Assembly: GCA_963803265.1 (NCBI GenBank)
Contig: CAWDLZ010000013.1
Span: 1-64,000 of the forward strand
Direction: 5' to 3'
DNA length: 64,000 nucleotides
Origin: CAIKMD01 sp963803265
GTDB taxonomy: Bacteria; Pseudomonadota; Alphaproteobacteria; ATCC43930; CGMCC-115725
A program made the position numbers and the translations under genes. The notes beneath the pieces were generated by a model. That model was not told the DNA's origin and did not search any database. It saw only the letters and a list, made by a program, of their open reading frames with translations. Below are positions 54,163-63,717 of the stretch, one piece after another (the stretch's first letter is position 1; each line of letters opens with the position of its first letter).

Positions 54163-56499
54163 TTATGCCTTGGCGCGTGCCGCGCCGAGGGCGCGCCAAA
54201 GCTTTTCCGGGGTCGCGGGCATTTCGATCTGGGGCGCGCCGATTTGCGCGAGCGCGTCGTTGACCGCGTTCATCGCCGCCGGTATCGCGCCGATCGTCCC
54301 GGCTTCGCCCACGCCCTTGACGCCGAGCGGGTTGCGCGTCGTCGGAAAGCTGTTGCCGCCGAGATCGAAATCGCAGAAATCGTCGGCCCGCGGCATGCAA
54401 TAATCCTGGAACGAGCCGGTCAGAAGCTGGCCGCTCGCGGGATCGTAATTGATATCCTCCATCAGCGCCTGGCCGATGCCCTGCACGATGCCGCCTTGAA
54501 TCTGGCCCTCGCAGATGAGCGGATTGAGCACGCGGCCCACATCGTCAACGGCGGCATAGCGGGTGAGCGCGAGCTTGCCGGTCTCCTCGTCGATTTCGAT
54601 CTCGCAGATGTGAGCGCCGCTCGGGAAGGTCGCGGAGTTGGCCGGGCCGTAGCTGGAGCTTTCGGTCATGCCGATCTCGACGTCGTTCGGCAATTGTCCC
54701 CATTCGAAAGAATGGCGCGCGACCTGCGCCATGCTGACGGATTTGTCGGTGCCGGCGATGGCGAATTTGCCCTTATCGAACACGATGTCGCTCGTCGCCG
54801 CCTCCATCATATGCGCGGCGATCTTCTTGCCCTTCTCGATCAGCTTGTCGGCCGCGCCCGTGACCGCGCCGCCCGCGAGAATGGCCGAGCGCGAGCCGAA
54901 CGTCCCGACGCCCTGCGTCACCAGATCGGTGTCGCCGTATTCGTAGCGAATGAGATCGGCGTCGATGCCGAGCTTTTCCGAGAGTACCTGCTTGAACACC
55001 GTGCCATGGCCCTGGCCGTGATCCATGCTGCCCGTGATCAGCGTGACGGTGCCCGACGCATCGAAGCGCACCTCGGCGAATTCGTAATCGCGCCCGCCGG
55101 TGGCGGCGACCGCGGTGGCGACGCCGAAGCCCAGGATCTTGCCGCGCTGCCGCGCTTCGGCGCGGCGCCGCGGCAGGTCGGCATGGCCGGCGAGAGCCAG
55201 CGCATCCTCGAGGTTCTTGCCGAAATCGCCGGTATCGTAAACCTGCTTCAATGGCGTGGTGTAAGGCATCGCCCGCGCCGGGATGGTGTTGCGCCGGCGC
55301 AGTTCGGCGGGCTCGATCCCGAGCTGGCGCGCCGCCTTGTCGATGATGGTTTCGGTCACGAAGATCGGCTCGGGCCGGCCGCCGCCGCGATAGGGCGCGA
55401 TCGTCATGGTGTTGGTCAAAACCGCCTTCACCTGGGCATGGACTGCCGGAAACGTATAGGTATTGACGAGGCAGCCGAGCGCGACCGTGAGGGGAATGGT
55501 CGGGCGCTCGGACGAGAAATAAGCGCCGATCGAGGCGGCGTTGCGTGCCCGGAGCGCGAGGAATTTCCCGTCCTTGTCGAGCGCCAACTCGGTATCGACG
55601 ACGCTGCCTCGGCTCTGCTCGTCGGTCAGAAGTCCCTCGCTGCGCTCCGAGGTCCAGCGCACCGGCCGTCCCGTGATCTCGGCGGCATAGAGCGACAGCG
55701 CGTATTCCGGCGAGCAGCCGCCCTTCATGCCGAAGCCGCCGCCCATATTGTCGCAGATCACGCGGAACTTGTTTTGCGGCAGCTTGAAGATCTGTCCGGC
55801 CAGCACGGCGCGCGTGCCATGCGCCGACTGCACCGTGCAGCGGATGGTATAGCGGCCGTCCACGGCGTCGTATTGGCTGAGGCAGCCGCGCGGTTCCATG
55901 GTGTTGGCCGTGATGCGGTTGATGACGATCTTGTGGCTGACGAGGTGGGTGGCCTTGGCGAAGGCGGCGTCAACCGCGGCCTTGTCGCCGGCCTCGTGGA
56001 AGAAGCATTCATTGCCGGGGTTGTCGTCATGGAGCGCGGGCGCGCCCGGAGCCAGCGCCGCCTCCGCGGTGATGACGGCCGGCAGCGTGTCGTAAGCCAC
56101 CTCGATCAGCTCGGCCGCGTCCTTGGCCTGGTTCAAGGTATCGGCCACGACGAAGGCGACCGGATCGCCGACATAGCGGACGCGGTCGCGCACCAGCAGA
56201 GGCTGCGGGCAGACATAGGCCGGCGTGCCATTGCTGCGCTTGCGCGGAACGAAGGGACGGGTCGTGCCGAGACCGCGCTTGGCGAGGTCGGCAGCGGTCA
56301 GCACGCATAGCACGCCCGGCGCGGCGGCGGCGCGCTTCACGTCGATCGAGAGGATGCGCGCATGGGCATGGGGCGAGCGCAGCACAGTGGCCTGCGCCTC
56401 GCCCGGTGCCTTCATGTCGGAGACATAGCGCCCCTTGCCCTTTAAGAGACGAAAATCCTCCTCCCGGGGTACCGCCTGGCCGATGCTTTGGACGCTCAT
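54163..56499 (-). CDS. xanthine dehydrogenase family, molybdopterin-binding large subunit (copy B)
   Basis: A 778-aa paralogue of copy A. Start at 56499 (MSVQSIGQAVPREEDFRLLK) with GGAGGGG upstream. Motifs: CDNMGGGFGMKGGCSPEYAL, MTIAPYRGGGRPEPIFVTET, TGSMDHGQGHGTVFKQVLSE and GVKGVGEAGTIGAIPAAMNA, the last containing the Glu typical of active hydroxylases, better preserved than in copy A. It would hydroxylate an N-heterocycle, aldehyde or aromatic with water-derived oxygen, but needs [2Fe-2S] and FAD subunits that are not in the window. Divergent from the LigI-like gene at 56600. Confidence 0.9.
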   Translation of the reverse strand: MSVQSIGQAVPREEDFRLLKGKGRYVSDMKAPGEAQATVLRSPHAHARILSIDVKRAAAAPGVLCVLTAADLAKRGLGTTRPFVPRKRSNGTPAYVCPQPLLVRDRVRYVGDPVAFVVADTLNQAKDAAELIEVAYDTLPAVITAEAALAPGAPALHDDNPGNECFFHEAGDKAAVDAAFAKATHLVSHKIVINRITANTMEPRGCLSQYDAVDGRYTIRCTVQSAHGTRAVLAGQIFKLPQNKFRVICDNMGGGFGMKGGCSPEYALSLYAAEITGRPVRWTSERSEGLLTDEQSRGSVVDTELALDKDGKFLALRARNAASIGAYFSSERPTIPLTVALGCLVNTYTFPAVHAQVKAVLTNTMTIAPYRGGGRPEPIFVTETIIDKAARQLGIEPAELRRRNTIPARAMPYTTPLKQVYDTGDFGKNLEDALALAGHADLPRRRAEARQRGKILGFGVATAVAATGGRDYEFAEVRFDASGTVTLITGSMDHGQGHGTVFKQVLSEKLGIDADLIRYEYGDTDLVTQGVGTFGSRSAILAGGAVTGAADKLIEKGKKIAAHMMEAATSDIVFDKGKFAIAGTDKSVSMAQVARHSFEWGQLPNDVEIGMTESSSYGPANSATFPSGAHICEIEIDEETGKLALTRYAAVDDVGRVLNPLICEGQIQGGIVQGIGQALMEDINYDPASGQLLTGSFQDYCMPRADDFCDFDLGGNSFPTTRNPLGVKGVGEAGTIGAIPAAMNAVNDALAQIGAPQIEMPATPEKLWRALGAARAKA

Positions 56500-56599
56500 G
56501 TTTTCCCCTCCGACTTTACGACAGTATAGCAAATTTCGTCGCCTGGGCCGAACATAAGGAAAAGAGGGCCGCCGCGGCCCCGTGCGAAGGAGGACGGAA

Positions 56600-57466
56600 A
56601 TGGCACGCCAGAAATCGCCGCCGATCGACCGGAATTATCGCAGGCCCAAGATCAAGCTGCCGCCCGGAGCCTGCGACACCCATTTCCACTTCATCGGTCC
56701 GCAATCGCGGTTCCCGCTGATGCCCAACCACGTCTTCAGCCATCTCGATTTCGAGGACACGACGATGGACGATTGGGTTGTCATGCAGGAAGCGCTGGGC
56801 CTGTCGCGCGGGCTGCTCGTGCAATCCATGATGTATGGCAATGGCTACGAAATCGCGCTGCACGGCTTGTCGCGCTTTCCCGACCGCCTGCGCGCCGTGA
56901 TCTCGCCGTGGTCCGAGACCACCGATCGCGAGTTTGAAATCCTGACCAAGGCCGGCGTGATCGGCGCGCGATTTGCTTGGCGAACCTCGCCCATTCTCGA
57001 CGAGCGCATGGTCCGGCGGGTTCACGAGTATGGCTGGTCGGCGCATTATCTCGTCCACGGCATGGATTGGAATCGGCAGATCCTAGCCTCGCCCGGCCGC
57101 TTCGTGCTCGAGCATGCGGGCGGCGTACCGCCCGAGAGGGGCATCGACAGCCCCGAATTCAAGTTCGTGCTGCAATGCCTCGATACCGGACGATGCTGGG
57201 TCAAGATCAATCCGCGGTTTTCCGGCGAGGACACCTTTCCATTCTCGGACACCATCCCGATCGTAAGGAAGCTCGCCGAGCACGCGCCGAACCGGCTGCT
57301 CTGGTGCACCGACTGGCCGCATCCGCAATACTTCAAGCCGATGCCGAACGACGCCGACCTCGTCGATATCATGCTCGATTGGGTGGCGGACGAGGCGACC
57401 CGCAACCTCATCTTCGTCGCCAACCCGGCCGAGCTATGCGGCTTCCCGCCGGTCGAAAAGGGCTGA
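56600..57466 (+). CDS. LigI-like amidohydrolase (2-pyrone-4,6-dicarboxylate lactonase type)
   Basis: A 288-aa TIM-barrel hydrolase. Motifs and layout: LPPGACDTHFHFIGP (metal-binding HFH), the VVMQEALGLSRGLLVQSMMY strand, FVLEHAGGVP and RLLWCTDWPHPQY with the catalytic Asp, ending ANPAELCGFPP. This order is that of LigI and related tricarballylate-lactonase-like enzymes, which open the pyrone ring to oxalomesaconate. The ATG at 56600 has GGAGGACGG upstream. It begins the aromatic ring-cleavage module that runs to the end of the window. Confidence 0.8.
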   Translation: MARQKSPPIDRNYRRPKIKLPPGACDTHFHFIGPQSRFPLMPNHVFSHLDFEDTTMDDWVVMQEALGLSRGLLVQSMMYGNGYEIALHGLSRFPDRLRAVISPWSETTDREFEILTKAGVIGARFAWRTSPILDERMVRRVHEYGWSAHYLVHGMDWNRQILASPGRFVLEHAGGVPPERGIDSPEFKFVLQCLDTGRCWVKINPRFSGEDTFPFSDTIPIVRKLAEHAPNRLLWCTDWPHPQYFKPMPNDADLVDIMLDWVADEATRNLIFVANPAELCGFPPVEKG

Positions 57467-57474
57467 GGCGGCGG

Positions 57475-58392
57475 TCAGGGCGCGATCATGCGGGCGGCGT
57501 CGGGATTCGACTTGATCAGGCCCTGGTCGCGCGCCAGGTCGATGAAGAACTGGACCTGTTCCGGCCGGACCGTGACTTCGAGATTGGGCATCGGCGACTT
57601 GGCCGCGACCGCGGGCGGCAGCTTGGTGTATTTGGCGAGGCTTTGCTTCGCCTTGTCGGGGTCGCGGGCGATGAACTGAATGGCCTCGGCCAGCGATTGG
57701 CGAAACGCCTCGATCGTCGGCCGGTTGGCCTCGGCCCAGGCCCGCGTCGTCGCATAGACCGAGGTGAGCGAGCCCGTCGGCATGGTCGCGTCGGGATCGC
57801 CGATGACGTAGCCGACCTCGGCCACGCGGTCATAATAGGGATCGATGGCATCGACGGCGTCGAGAATCCCCGCGCCCAGCACGTCGGCCATCTGCTGGAA
57901 TCCGACCTCGGCGAAATTGACCTTGTTGTTATCGACGCCGTTTTCCTTGAGCCAGCGCCGTGTGATGACATGGATGAGGGTGTTGAGCGAAGGCACGCCG
58001 ACCGTCTTGCCGACGAGGTCGGCGGGCTTGTGGAGGTTGCTGCCGTTCCTCACGAAGACCCCGGTGCGCGACGCCGAGGGCGACACGTTCGACGAGGCGA
58101 CGAACACGATGTCGAGCCCGGAATCGTCGGCCTGGATCACGGCGAGCGCCGAGGGCGTGACGATTTGCGCGGTCTGCCCAATGAGCGCGGAAATCACCGC
58201 GCCTTGATTGGTCAAGAGCACAAGATCGACGTCGAGACCGTGCCGGGCGAAGATGCCCTCGTCCTTGGCCGTATAGGACGGCATCAGGCCAGTCGTCGGC
58301 GCGTAGAGCACGGTGAGCTTTTCGGCGGCATGCGCGGCCGGGGCCAAGCCGATCCCAAGCAAGACGGCCAACAACGCGGCGTTTTTTTTCAT
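57475..58392 (-). CDS. NMT1/SsuA-type substrate-binding protein
   Basis: A 305-aa secreted binding protein. Signal peptide MKKNAALLAVLLGIGLAPAA, cleavage before EKLTVLY. Mature domain: YTAKDEGIFARHGLDVDLVL and ALIGQTAQIVTPSALAVIQA, the usual NMT1 pocket region; DLVGKTVGVPSLNTLIHVIT in the hinge. Start at 58392 with GGAAGGA upstream. It lies between two genes of the ring-cleavage module on the opposite strand, so it probably binds the module's aromatic substrate. No permease nearby. Confidence 0.87.
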   Translation of the reverse strand: MKKNAALLAVLLGIGLAPAAHAAEKLTVLYAPTTGLMPSYTAKDEGIFARHGLDVDLVLLTNQGAVISALIGQTAQIVTPSALAVIQADDSGLDIVFVASSNVSPSASRTGVFVRNGSNLHKPADLVGKTVGVPSLNTLIHVITRRWLKENGVDNNKVNFAEVGFQQMADVLGAGILDAVDAIDPYYDRVAEVGYVIGDPDATMPTGSLTSVYATTRAWAEANRPTIEAFRQSLAEAIQFIARDPDKAKQSLAKYTKLPPAVAAKSPMPNLEVTVRPEQVQFFIDLARDQGLIKSNPDAARMIAP

Positions 58393-58569
58393 GGCTTTCC
58401 TTCCGTTGCCGCTATTATTGACAGGCCTTGGCCGGTCCGACAACCGCGCCGGCCGGATTTAGGGGAGAAACGTCATGGATGGGCAGCAGATCGAGCGCGT
58501 GGTCGGGGTTTGTCTCGCGAAATTCCACTGCGATTGGCAGAGGGTCGCGCGCGCTGGAAGAGAACGCTG

Positions 58570-59586
58570 ATGGCCCGGGGCGGCGGCGACGAGGCGCGGC
58601 GCAAGCGATTGAAGTTCCGGCGGCTGCTGCGACCGGGGCGGTTCACTCCGATGCCCGGCGGATTCAGCCCGCTCTATGCGATGCTGGCCGAAGCGGCGGG
58701 GTTCGAGAGTTACTTTCTGCCCGGCTCGCAACTATCGCATTTTCTCTATGGCGTGCCCGACAACGGCATCATCGGCCTGCGCGATCTCGTCGATCACGCC
58801 CGGCACATGGCGGCGCACACGAACATCCCGATACTCGTCGATGCCGACACCGGCTACGGCAATGCGGTGAACGTCCACTTCGCGGTGCAGGAAATTATCC
58901 GCTCGGGGGTCGCCGCGATGCAGATCGAGGATCAGGAGGCGCCGAAGAAATCCGGCACCGCCGCCGGGCGTCGTCTCATCGCGGTCGAGGAAGCCGTCGG
59001 CAAGATCAAATCCGCGGTCGCTGCCCGCGACGAAATCGATTCGGAATTCGTGATCTGCGCGCGTTGCGACGGCATCGGCGCGGAAGGATCGAATTTCGAC
59101 GACACGCTCAAGCGCTGCGTCGCCTATGTGAAGGACGGCGGCGCGGATCTGATCTGGCTGAATTCCGTCCAATCGCTGGCGCAGCTGCGGCGCGCCACGC
59201 GCGAAATTCCCGGACCCGTCCTCGCCATCTGGGGCGGCGAGACGGCGCCGCCGAGCTGGTCGGAATACGCGCGAACCGGGCTGCGCATCGCGCTCTATCC
59301 GACTATCGCCGCGACATCGGGGCTGCAGGCCGCTTGGGAAGTGCTGTCCGACTTCAAACAGCGCGGCGCCCAGGCGCTGCTCGATTGGAATCGGCGCGTC
59401 GCCGCCAACAAGTTCGGCCAGCCCGACATCAAGAAACTTCTCGGCTACGACAAGATTCTCCAGATCGAGAAGCGCTACCTGCCGGCTTCGGCGCAGCGCG
59501 ACTACAAATCGACCTGGGGCCACAAGATCAGTTTCGCCGACGCGCCCGCCAGGAAACGCAAGCCCGCAAAGAAGCGCCGCGGCTGA
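58570..59586 (+). CDS. isocitrate lyase/PEP mutase family protein (oxaloacetate decarboxylase or lyase type)
   Basis: A 338-aa TIM-barrel enzyme. The metal/substrate loop LVDADTGYGNAVNVHFAVQE (DxDxGYG) and QIEDQEAPKKSG, followed by RRLIAVEEAVGKIKSAVAAR and FVICARCDGIG (the RCD motif), are diagnostic. The KKSG in place of KKCGH argues against true isocitrate lyase and for a lyase or oxaloacetate-decarboxylase type. The C-terminus is lysine/arginine-rich (ARKRKPAKKRRG). In this module it could process oxaloacetate released by the aldolase at 59589. Confidence 0.85.
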   Translation: MARGGGDEARRKRLKFRRLLRPGRFTPMPGGFSPLYAMLAEAAGFESYFLPGSQLSHFLYGVPDNGIIGLRDLVDHARHMAAHTNIPILVDADTGYGNAVNVHFAVQEIIRSGVAAMQIEDQEAPKKSGTAAGRRLIAVEEAVGKIKSAVAARDEIDSEFVICARCDGIGAEGSNFDDTLKRCVAYVKDGGADLIWLNSVQSLAQLRRATREIPGPVLAIWGGETAPPSWSEYARTGLRIALYPTIAATSGLQAAWEVLSDFKQRGAQALLDWNRRVAANKFGQPDIKKLLGYDKILQIEKRYLPASAQRDYKSTWGHKISFADAPARKRKPAKKRRG

Positions 59587-59588
59587 GA

Positions 59589-60241
59589 CTAGCCTTTGAG
59601 CATCTTCTCGTAATCGGCGCCCATGACGCTCGCCATCGGCTTGCCCGCGCGGGCCGCCTCGGCCATCGCCGCCTCGCGCGCGGCGATCGGCTCCGCGGTC
59701 GCTATGACTCGGCCAGCTCCGCCGCCTTGACGAAAACGACGCAACTGCTGTCGGCGACGACATAGTCGCCGTCCGCGACCTCGATTTCGCCGATCCGGAT
59801 CGGCTGGCCGCTCGATCTCTCGACGATGCGCCCCCGCGCCGTGCGTGCCGTCGCCGACCGGGCATAGACCGGAAAGCCGAGTTCCAATGCCTCGTCGATG
59901 TCGCGCGCCGGCCCATCGACGATCACGCCGGCAACGCCCTTGGCGCGCGCGCCGATCGACAGGATGCCGCCCCAGCCGGCGGCCTCGATGCCGGTCCGCT
60001 GCTCGACGACGATGACGTCGCCGGGATCGGCCGCCTCGATGGCCGCGGTGCAGAGATGCCGCGACGCGGGCGCGCCCGAGACCGGACCGAGTGCCACGGT
60101 TCGCACGCGGCCGGCGATGCGCTTAGGCACCGAGCGGGGCGCGAGCCCCGAGACCGCGCCCTCGAGGCCGAGCCGGTCCAATGCGTCCGAGATCGCGCAA
60201 CTATCGAGCTTGCGCAGCCTTTCGATCATGTCCTCGGGCAT
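59589..60241 (-). CDS. RraA/LigK-type aldolase family protein, one frameshift near the C-terminus
   Basis: About 216 aa of the RraA fold (4-hydroxy-4-methyl-2-oxoglutarate / 4-carboxy-4-hydroxy-2-oxoadipate aldolase family). Key stretches: SCAISDALDRLGLEGAVSGL, GDVIVVEQRT, WGGILSIGARAKGVAGVIVD and GPARDIDEAL (the Arg/Asp catalytic region). As read, the frame stops at 59702 (ELAES); restoring a G near 59708 gives ELAEVIATAEPIAAREAAMA and the end EKMLKG at 59589. It splits 4-carboxy-4-hydroxy-2-oxoadipate to pyruvate and oxaloacetate, the final step of the 4,5-cleavage pathway. ATG at 60241 gives MPEDMIERLRKLDSC. Confidence 0.85.
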
Positions 60242-60259
60242 GGTCAGTCCCTTGCCGGT

Positions 60260-60289
60260 TTGCAATTCATCCTAGAAACTCATTATAAT
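60260..60289 (+). promoter_or_regulatory. sigma-70-type promoter for the LigJ-like gene
   Basis: TTGCAA (60260-60265) and a perfect TATAAT (60284-60289) with 18 bases between; a transcription start near 60296 would leave a 20-base leader before the ATG at 60316. The stretch is AT-rich compared with the flanks and lies between two divergent genes. Confidence 0.55.
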
Positions 60290-60315
60290 AGGCATAAATT
60301 CTTAGGGAGTGGCGC

Positions 60316-61341
60316 ATGATCATCGACGTTCACGGCCACATGAGCGCGCCCGTCGAGCTCTGGGCTTATAAGGCGGGGCTCCTTGCCTCGCGCGGGTCGC
60401 ACGGGCGCGGCGGCGTCCATGTCAGCGACGATCAGCTGCGCGCATCGCTCAACGCCAAGGAGACTTTCGGCGGCGGCCATCTCGATCTCCTGGACAAGCA
60501 CCGCACCGATTTCCAGCTCATCTCGCCGCGGCCGTTCCAAATGATGCATAGCGAGAAACCGGGGCGGCTGATCCAGTGGTTTCACGAGGAAACCCACAAC
60601 ATCATTCACCGCCAGGTTCAGCTGTTCCCCGACCGGTTCGCCGGCGTCGGCATGCTGGCCCAACAGGCGGGGCAACCGATCGCCGTGGCCCTTCCCGAGC
60701 TCGAGCGCTGCGTGAAGCAGATGGGCTTCGTCGGCTGCCTGGTGAATTCCGATCCGTTCGAGAACTCGGGCACCGAGGCGCCGGGCCTCGGCGACCGCTA
60801 CTGGTATCCGCTCTATGAAAAGCTGTGCGAGCTCGACGTTCCGGCGATGCTTCACGGCACCGGCTCGCGCTCCGAACGAGTGAGCTATTCCACCCATTTC
60901 ATCAACGAGGAAACCTCGTCGACCATCCATCTGGTGAATTCCAAGGTGTTCGAGGATTTCCCGACGCTCAAATTCATCATTCCGCATGGCGGCGGCGCGG
61001 TTCCCTACCAACTCGGGCGGTTCGACGCGCCGTCCTTGCGCGGAATGCGCAGCGGCGGCAAACGCTTCGCCGACAAGCTGCGCAATGTTTGGTTCGATAC
61101 CACGCTCTACACGCCGCTGGCGCTCGAGCTGCTGATCAAGACGGTCGGCAGCGATCGCTGCCTGTTCGCGACCGAATGCCCCGGCACCGGGACCGCGCCG
61201 AGCCCGGAGACCGGACGCTCGATGGACGATATCGCGCCGTTCATCGAGGGATTCGAGTGGCTCGGCGCCGCCGACAAAAAGCTGATCTTCGAGGACAATG
61301 CGCGAAAACTCTTCAAGCTGAACGCGAAAGGACGGCTCTGA
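60316..61341 (+). CDS. LigJ-like 4-oxalomesaconate hydratase (amidohydrolase family)
   Basis: A 341-aa amidohydrolase, the length of LigJ. MIIDVHGHMSAPVELW (HGH metal site), the CVKQMGFVGCLVNSDP strand, GDRYWYPLYEKLCELDVPAM followed by LHGTG, FPTLKFIIPHGGGAVPYQLG and the late ATECPGTG where LigJ has SEM. These blocks run in the same order as in 4-oxalomesaconate hydratase, which adds water to oxalomesaconate to give 4-carboxy-4-hydroxy-2-oxoadipate. It is followed two bases later by the ring-cleavage dioxygenase gene, so the two are one operon. Confidence 0.85.
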   Translation: MIIDVHGHMSAPVELWAYKAGLLASRGSHGRGGVHVSDDQLRASLNAKETFGGGHLDLLDKHRTDFQLISPRPFQMMHSEKPGRLIQWFHEETHNIIHRQVQLFPDRFAGVGMLAQQAGQPIAVALPELERCVKQMGFVGCLVNSDPFENSGTEAPGLGDRYWYPLYEKLCELDVPAMLHGTGSRSERVSYSTHFINEETSSTIHLVNSKVFEDFPTLKFIIPHGGGAVPYQLGRFDAPSLRGMRSGGKRFADKLRNVWFDTTLYTPLALELLIKTVGSDRCLFATECPGTGTAPSPETGRSMDDIAPFIEGFEWLGAADKKLIFEDNARKLFKLNAKGRL

Positions 61342-61343
61342 CC

Positions 61344-62349
61344 ATGGCCAAGATCGTCCTCGGAATCGGGACCTCGCATGGGCCCATGCTCTCCACCCCG
61401 CCGGATCAATGGGGCCAGCGCGTCCTCGCCGACCGGCGCAACCCCGAGCACTGGTTCAAGGGCAAGGCTTATACCTTCGATCAATTGGTCGCGCTGCGCG
61501 CGAACGAGAATCTCGATGCGCAGATCACGCAGAAGGTTTGGAACGAGCGCCATGCCGCGTGCCGGCGGGCGATCGGCAAGCTTGCCGACATTTTCGCCGA
61601 GGCCAAGCCCGACATCGCGGTCATCGTCGGCAACGATCAGATGGAAATGTTCAAGGACGGCCTCATTCCGGCGATGAGCGTCTATCGCGGCGCGACCATC
61701 CCCAACCAATACCCTAGCGAGGCCGAGATCGCGGCGCTGCCGCCCGGCATCGCAATCTCGATCGAGGGCCACATCCCCCCGGAAGGCGGCACCTATCGGG
61801 GCCTGCCCGAACTGGCGACACACATCACGGAAAGCGCAATCGCGGACCGGTTCGACATCGCGTCGATCACGGCGCTGCCCGCCGCCTACCACCACATTCC
61901 CCACGCCTTTGGCTTCGTCTATCGCCAGATTATGAACGACAAGCCCGTCCCCTCCGTGCCGGTCGTGGCTCAACACCTTCTATCCGCCCAACCAGCCGAA
62001 TGTCGGGCGCTGCTATGATTTCGGAAAGTCGTTGCTGCGCGCGATCAAATCCTGGAGCAGCGACGCGCGGGTGGCGCTCATCGCCTCGGGCGGCCTGACC
62101 CATTTCGTGATCGACGAGGCGGTCGATAATGCGGTCATGGATGCCCTGCGCCGCCGCAGCATCGCGTCGGTCGCCGCGCTGGGCGAGCCGATCTTCCAGG
62201 CAGGCACGTCCGAGATAAAGAACTGGGTTCCCGTGGCCGGCGCGATGGCCGATCTTGGGCTTGAGCCGACCGTCGTCAACTATGTGCCGTGCTATCGCTC
62301 GAGCGCCGGGACCGGCAACGCGATGGGCTTCGTTTACTGGCGGGCCTGA
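61344..62349 (+). CDS. LigB-type extradiol dioxygenase (3-O-methylgallate/gallate dioxygenase-like), one frameshift
   Basis: About 334-aa class III ring-cleavage dioxygenase. Iron-site motifs: GIGTSHGPMLSTPPDQWGQR with His12, the DIAVIVGNDQMEMF strand and YHHIPHAFGFVYRQ; after the frame break VALIASGGLTHFVIDEAVDN with the second iron His and the final NYVPCYRSSAGTGNAMGFVY. An extra C at 61969 separates the two parts; removing it gives VPVVVNTFYPPNQPNVGRCY. The beginning resembles DesZ-type 3-O-methylgallate dioxygenase more than LigB of LigAB, and no LigA-like small subunit is present. Confidence 0.85.
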
Positions 62350-62370
62350 TCGGCGCCGCCACGCCTGCGC

Positions 62371-63657
62371 CTATTCCGCGGCGTTCCTCGCGGCGGCGAG
62401 GTGCAGCTCGTGGAAGACCTCTTTGTATTTGTCTTTGTCGGGCGCGAGCAGCGAGGTCACGACGATCTCGGCGATCTTTTTCTTCATTGCCTGGCGGTCG
62501 TGGATGCGGAAGGGCGGTTCCTTGCCCGCCGCCATATCCTCCATCGCGGCGAGCAGCACGCGGCGCGCGCCGACGATGCCCTTGTCGCCATGGCCGAGAT
62601 GCTCTTGCGAGCGGTCGTAGATCGGCCCCATCGCCTCGGTCGCCCAATTGTCGTGCAGCGCGAAGGAATGGCCGAGCCCGGCGAACCATACGTCCTTCAT
62701 CGCCTTCCGGTCCTGGAGCCAGCGATTGGAGGCATTGCGCTCGGGCAGCTTGTCCTAGCCGAGCTTCCAATGCATGACCGCGTCGCCGCGCTCTTTTTCG
62801 AGATCGACGGGCTTGCTGCGCCGGAAGGCGAGCTGATACTTGACGTGTGACACATCGTCGATCGGCACGTGCCACAGCATCATGTAACCGTCGCCATCGA
62901 TGGCGCCTCCCGCGACCGCGGCGATGTTCGGGCAGACGTAGTTCGAGAGGCGCAGATAGGCCTGCTCGTTGAGGTCGCGCATGGCATAGAGGCGAACGCC
63001 GAAATCGGTCCGCTCGACCTCCATGCGCGGCACGCCTTTGGTGAAGAATTCGTGGAACGGTCCGAGCGCGCTCTGTCCGACGCTGTTCTTCGCCTTGCCA
63101 AGGGCCAAATGCAGAAAGCTCAGATGGTAGGGATCGATGTCGCCCTCGAAGCCCTGGAGCCAGTTGCAGCGCTCGCGCGACCGGCTGATGAAACGATGGC
63201 TTTCCGGCGCCAACAGGCATTCCCATTCGGGCAGCGCGGGCGGCTCGCCGGTTCCGAGATAGGCGAAGATCATGCCGCCCAGCTCGCGGACCGGATAGCT
63301 CTTTTGCTTGATCATCTGGCAGAAATCGTGTCCCGGCGGCTCGGCCGGCTGCTGCAGGCACTTGCCGTTCACGTCATAGACCCAGCCATGATAGATGCAG
63401 CGCAACCCGCCATCCTCGATCCGCCCATAGCTCAGATCGCCGCCGCGGTGGGCGCAATGCAGGCCGAGGAGGCCGAGCCGGCCTTGCTCGTCGCGGAACA
63501 GCGTCAGCTTTTCGTCCATCACCTGGAGCGCCACCGGGGCATCCTCGGCCAAGTCCGAGAGCAGCGCGACCGGTTGCCAGTATTGCCGAAAAAGCTTGCC
63601 GCCCAGCGTCTCGGGCCCGGTGCGGGTCACGCGTTCATTCTGTTCCTTGGTCAGCAT
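62371..63657 (-). CDS. Rieske aromatic ring-hydroxylating oxygenase alpha subunit with in-frame TAG
   Basis: A 428-codon oxygenase of the phthalate-dioxygenase/O-demethylase group. Rieske ligands C68-x-H70 and C87-x2-H90 (CAHRGGDL...CIYHGW); the catalytic helix GFEGDIDPYHLSFLHLALGK supplies the mononuclear iron His residues. The frame continues past a TAG at 62755-62757 (HWKLG, stop, DKLPERNASNRWLQDRKAMK) into GLGHSFALHDNWATEAMGPI and DRSQEHLGHGDKGI, the normal C-terminus. So the protein is complete apart from one stop codon, most likely a single-base error or recent nonsense mutation. Needs a VanB-type reductase. Confidence 0.88.
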
Positions 63658-63717
63658 CGGCGGCTCCCGTCAATAGATTCGCGCGTCCAATTTACAGTAA
63701 GTCCCCGCATCCTACCA

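Noticed and set aside
51663..56310. Very long open frames antisense to the molybdenum-hydroxylase genes
   Set aside because: They mirror codon bias of the real genes; no start context or domains.
51786..56499. Form I carbon monoxide dehydrogenase (CoxL) annotation for the large subunits
   Set aside because: The AYRCSFR active-site loop is absent in both; PYRSAGR and PYRGGGR indicate other hydroxylases.
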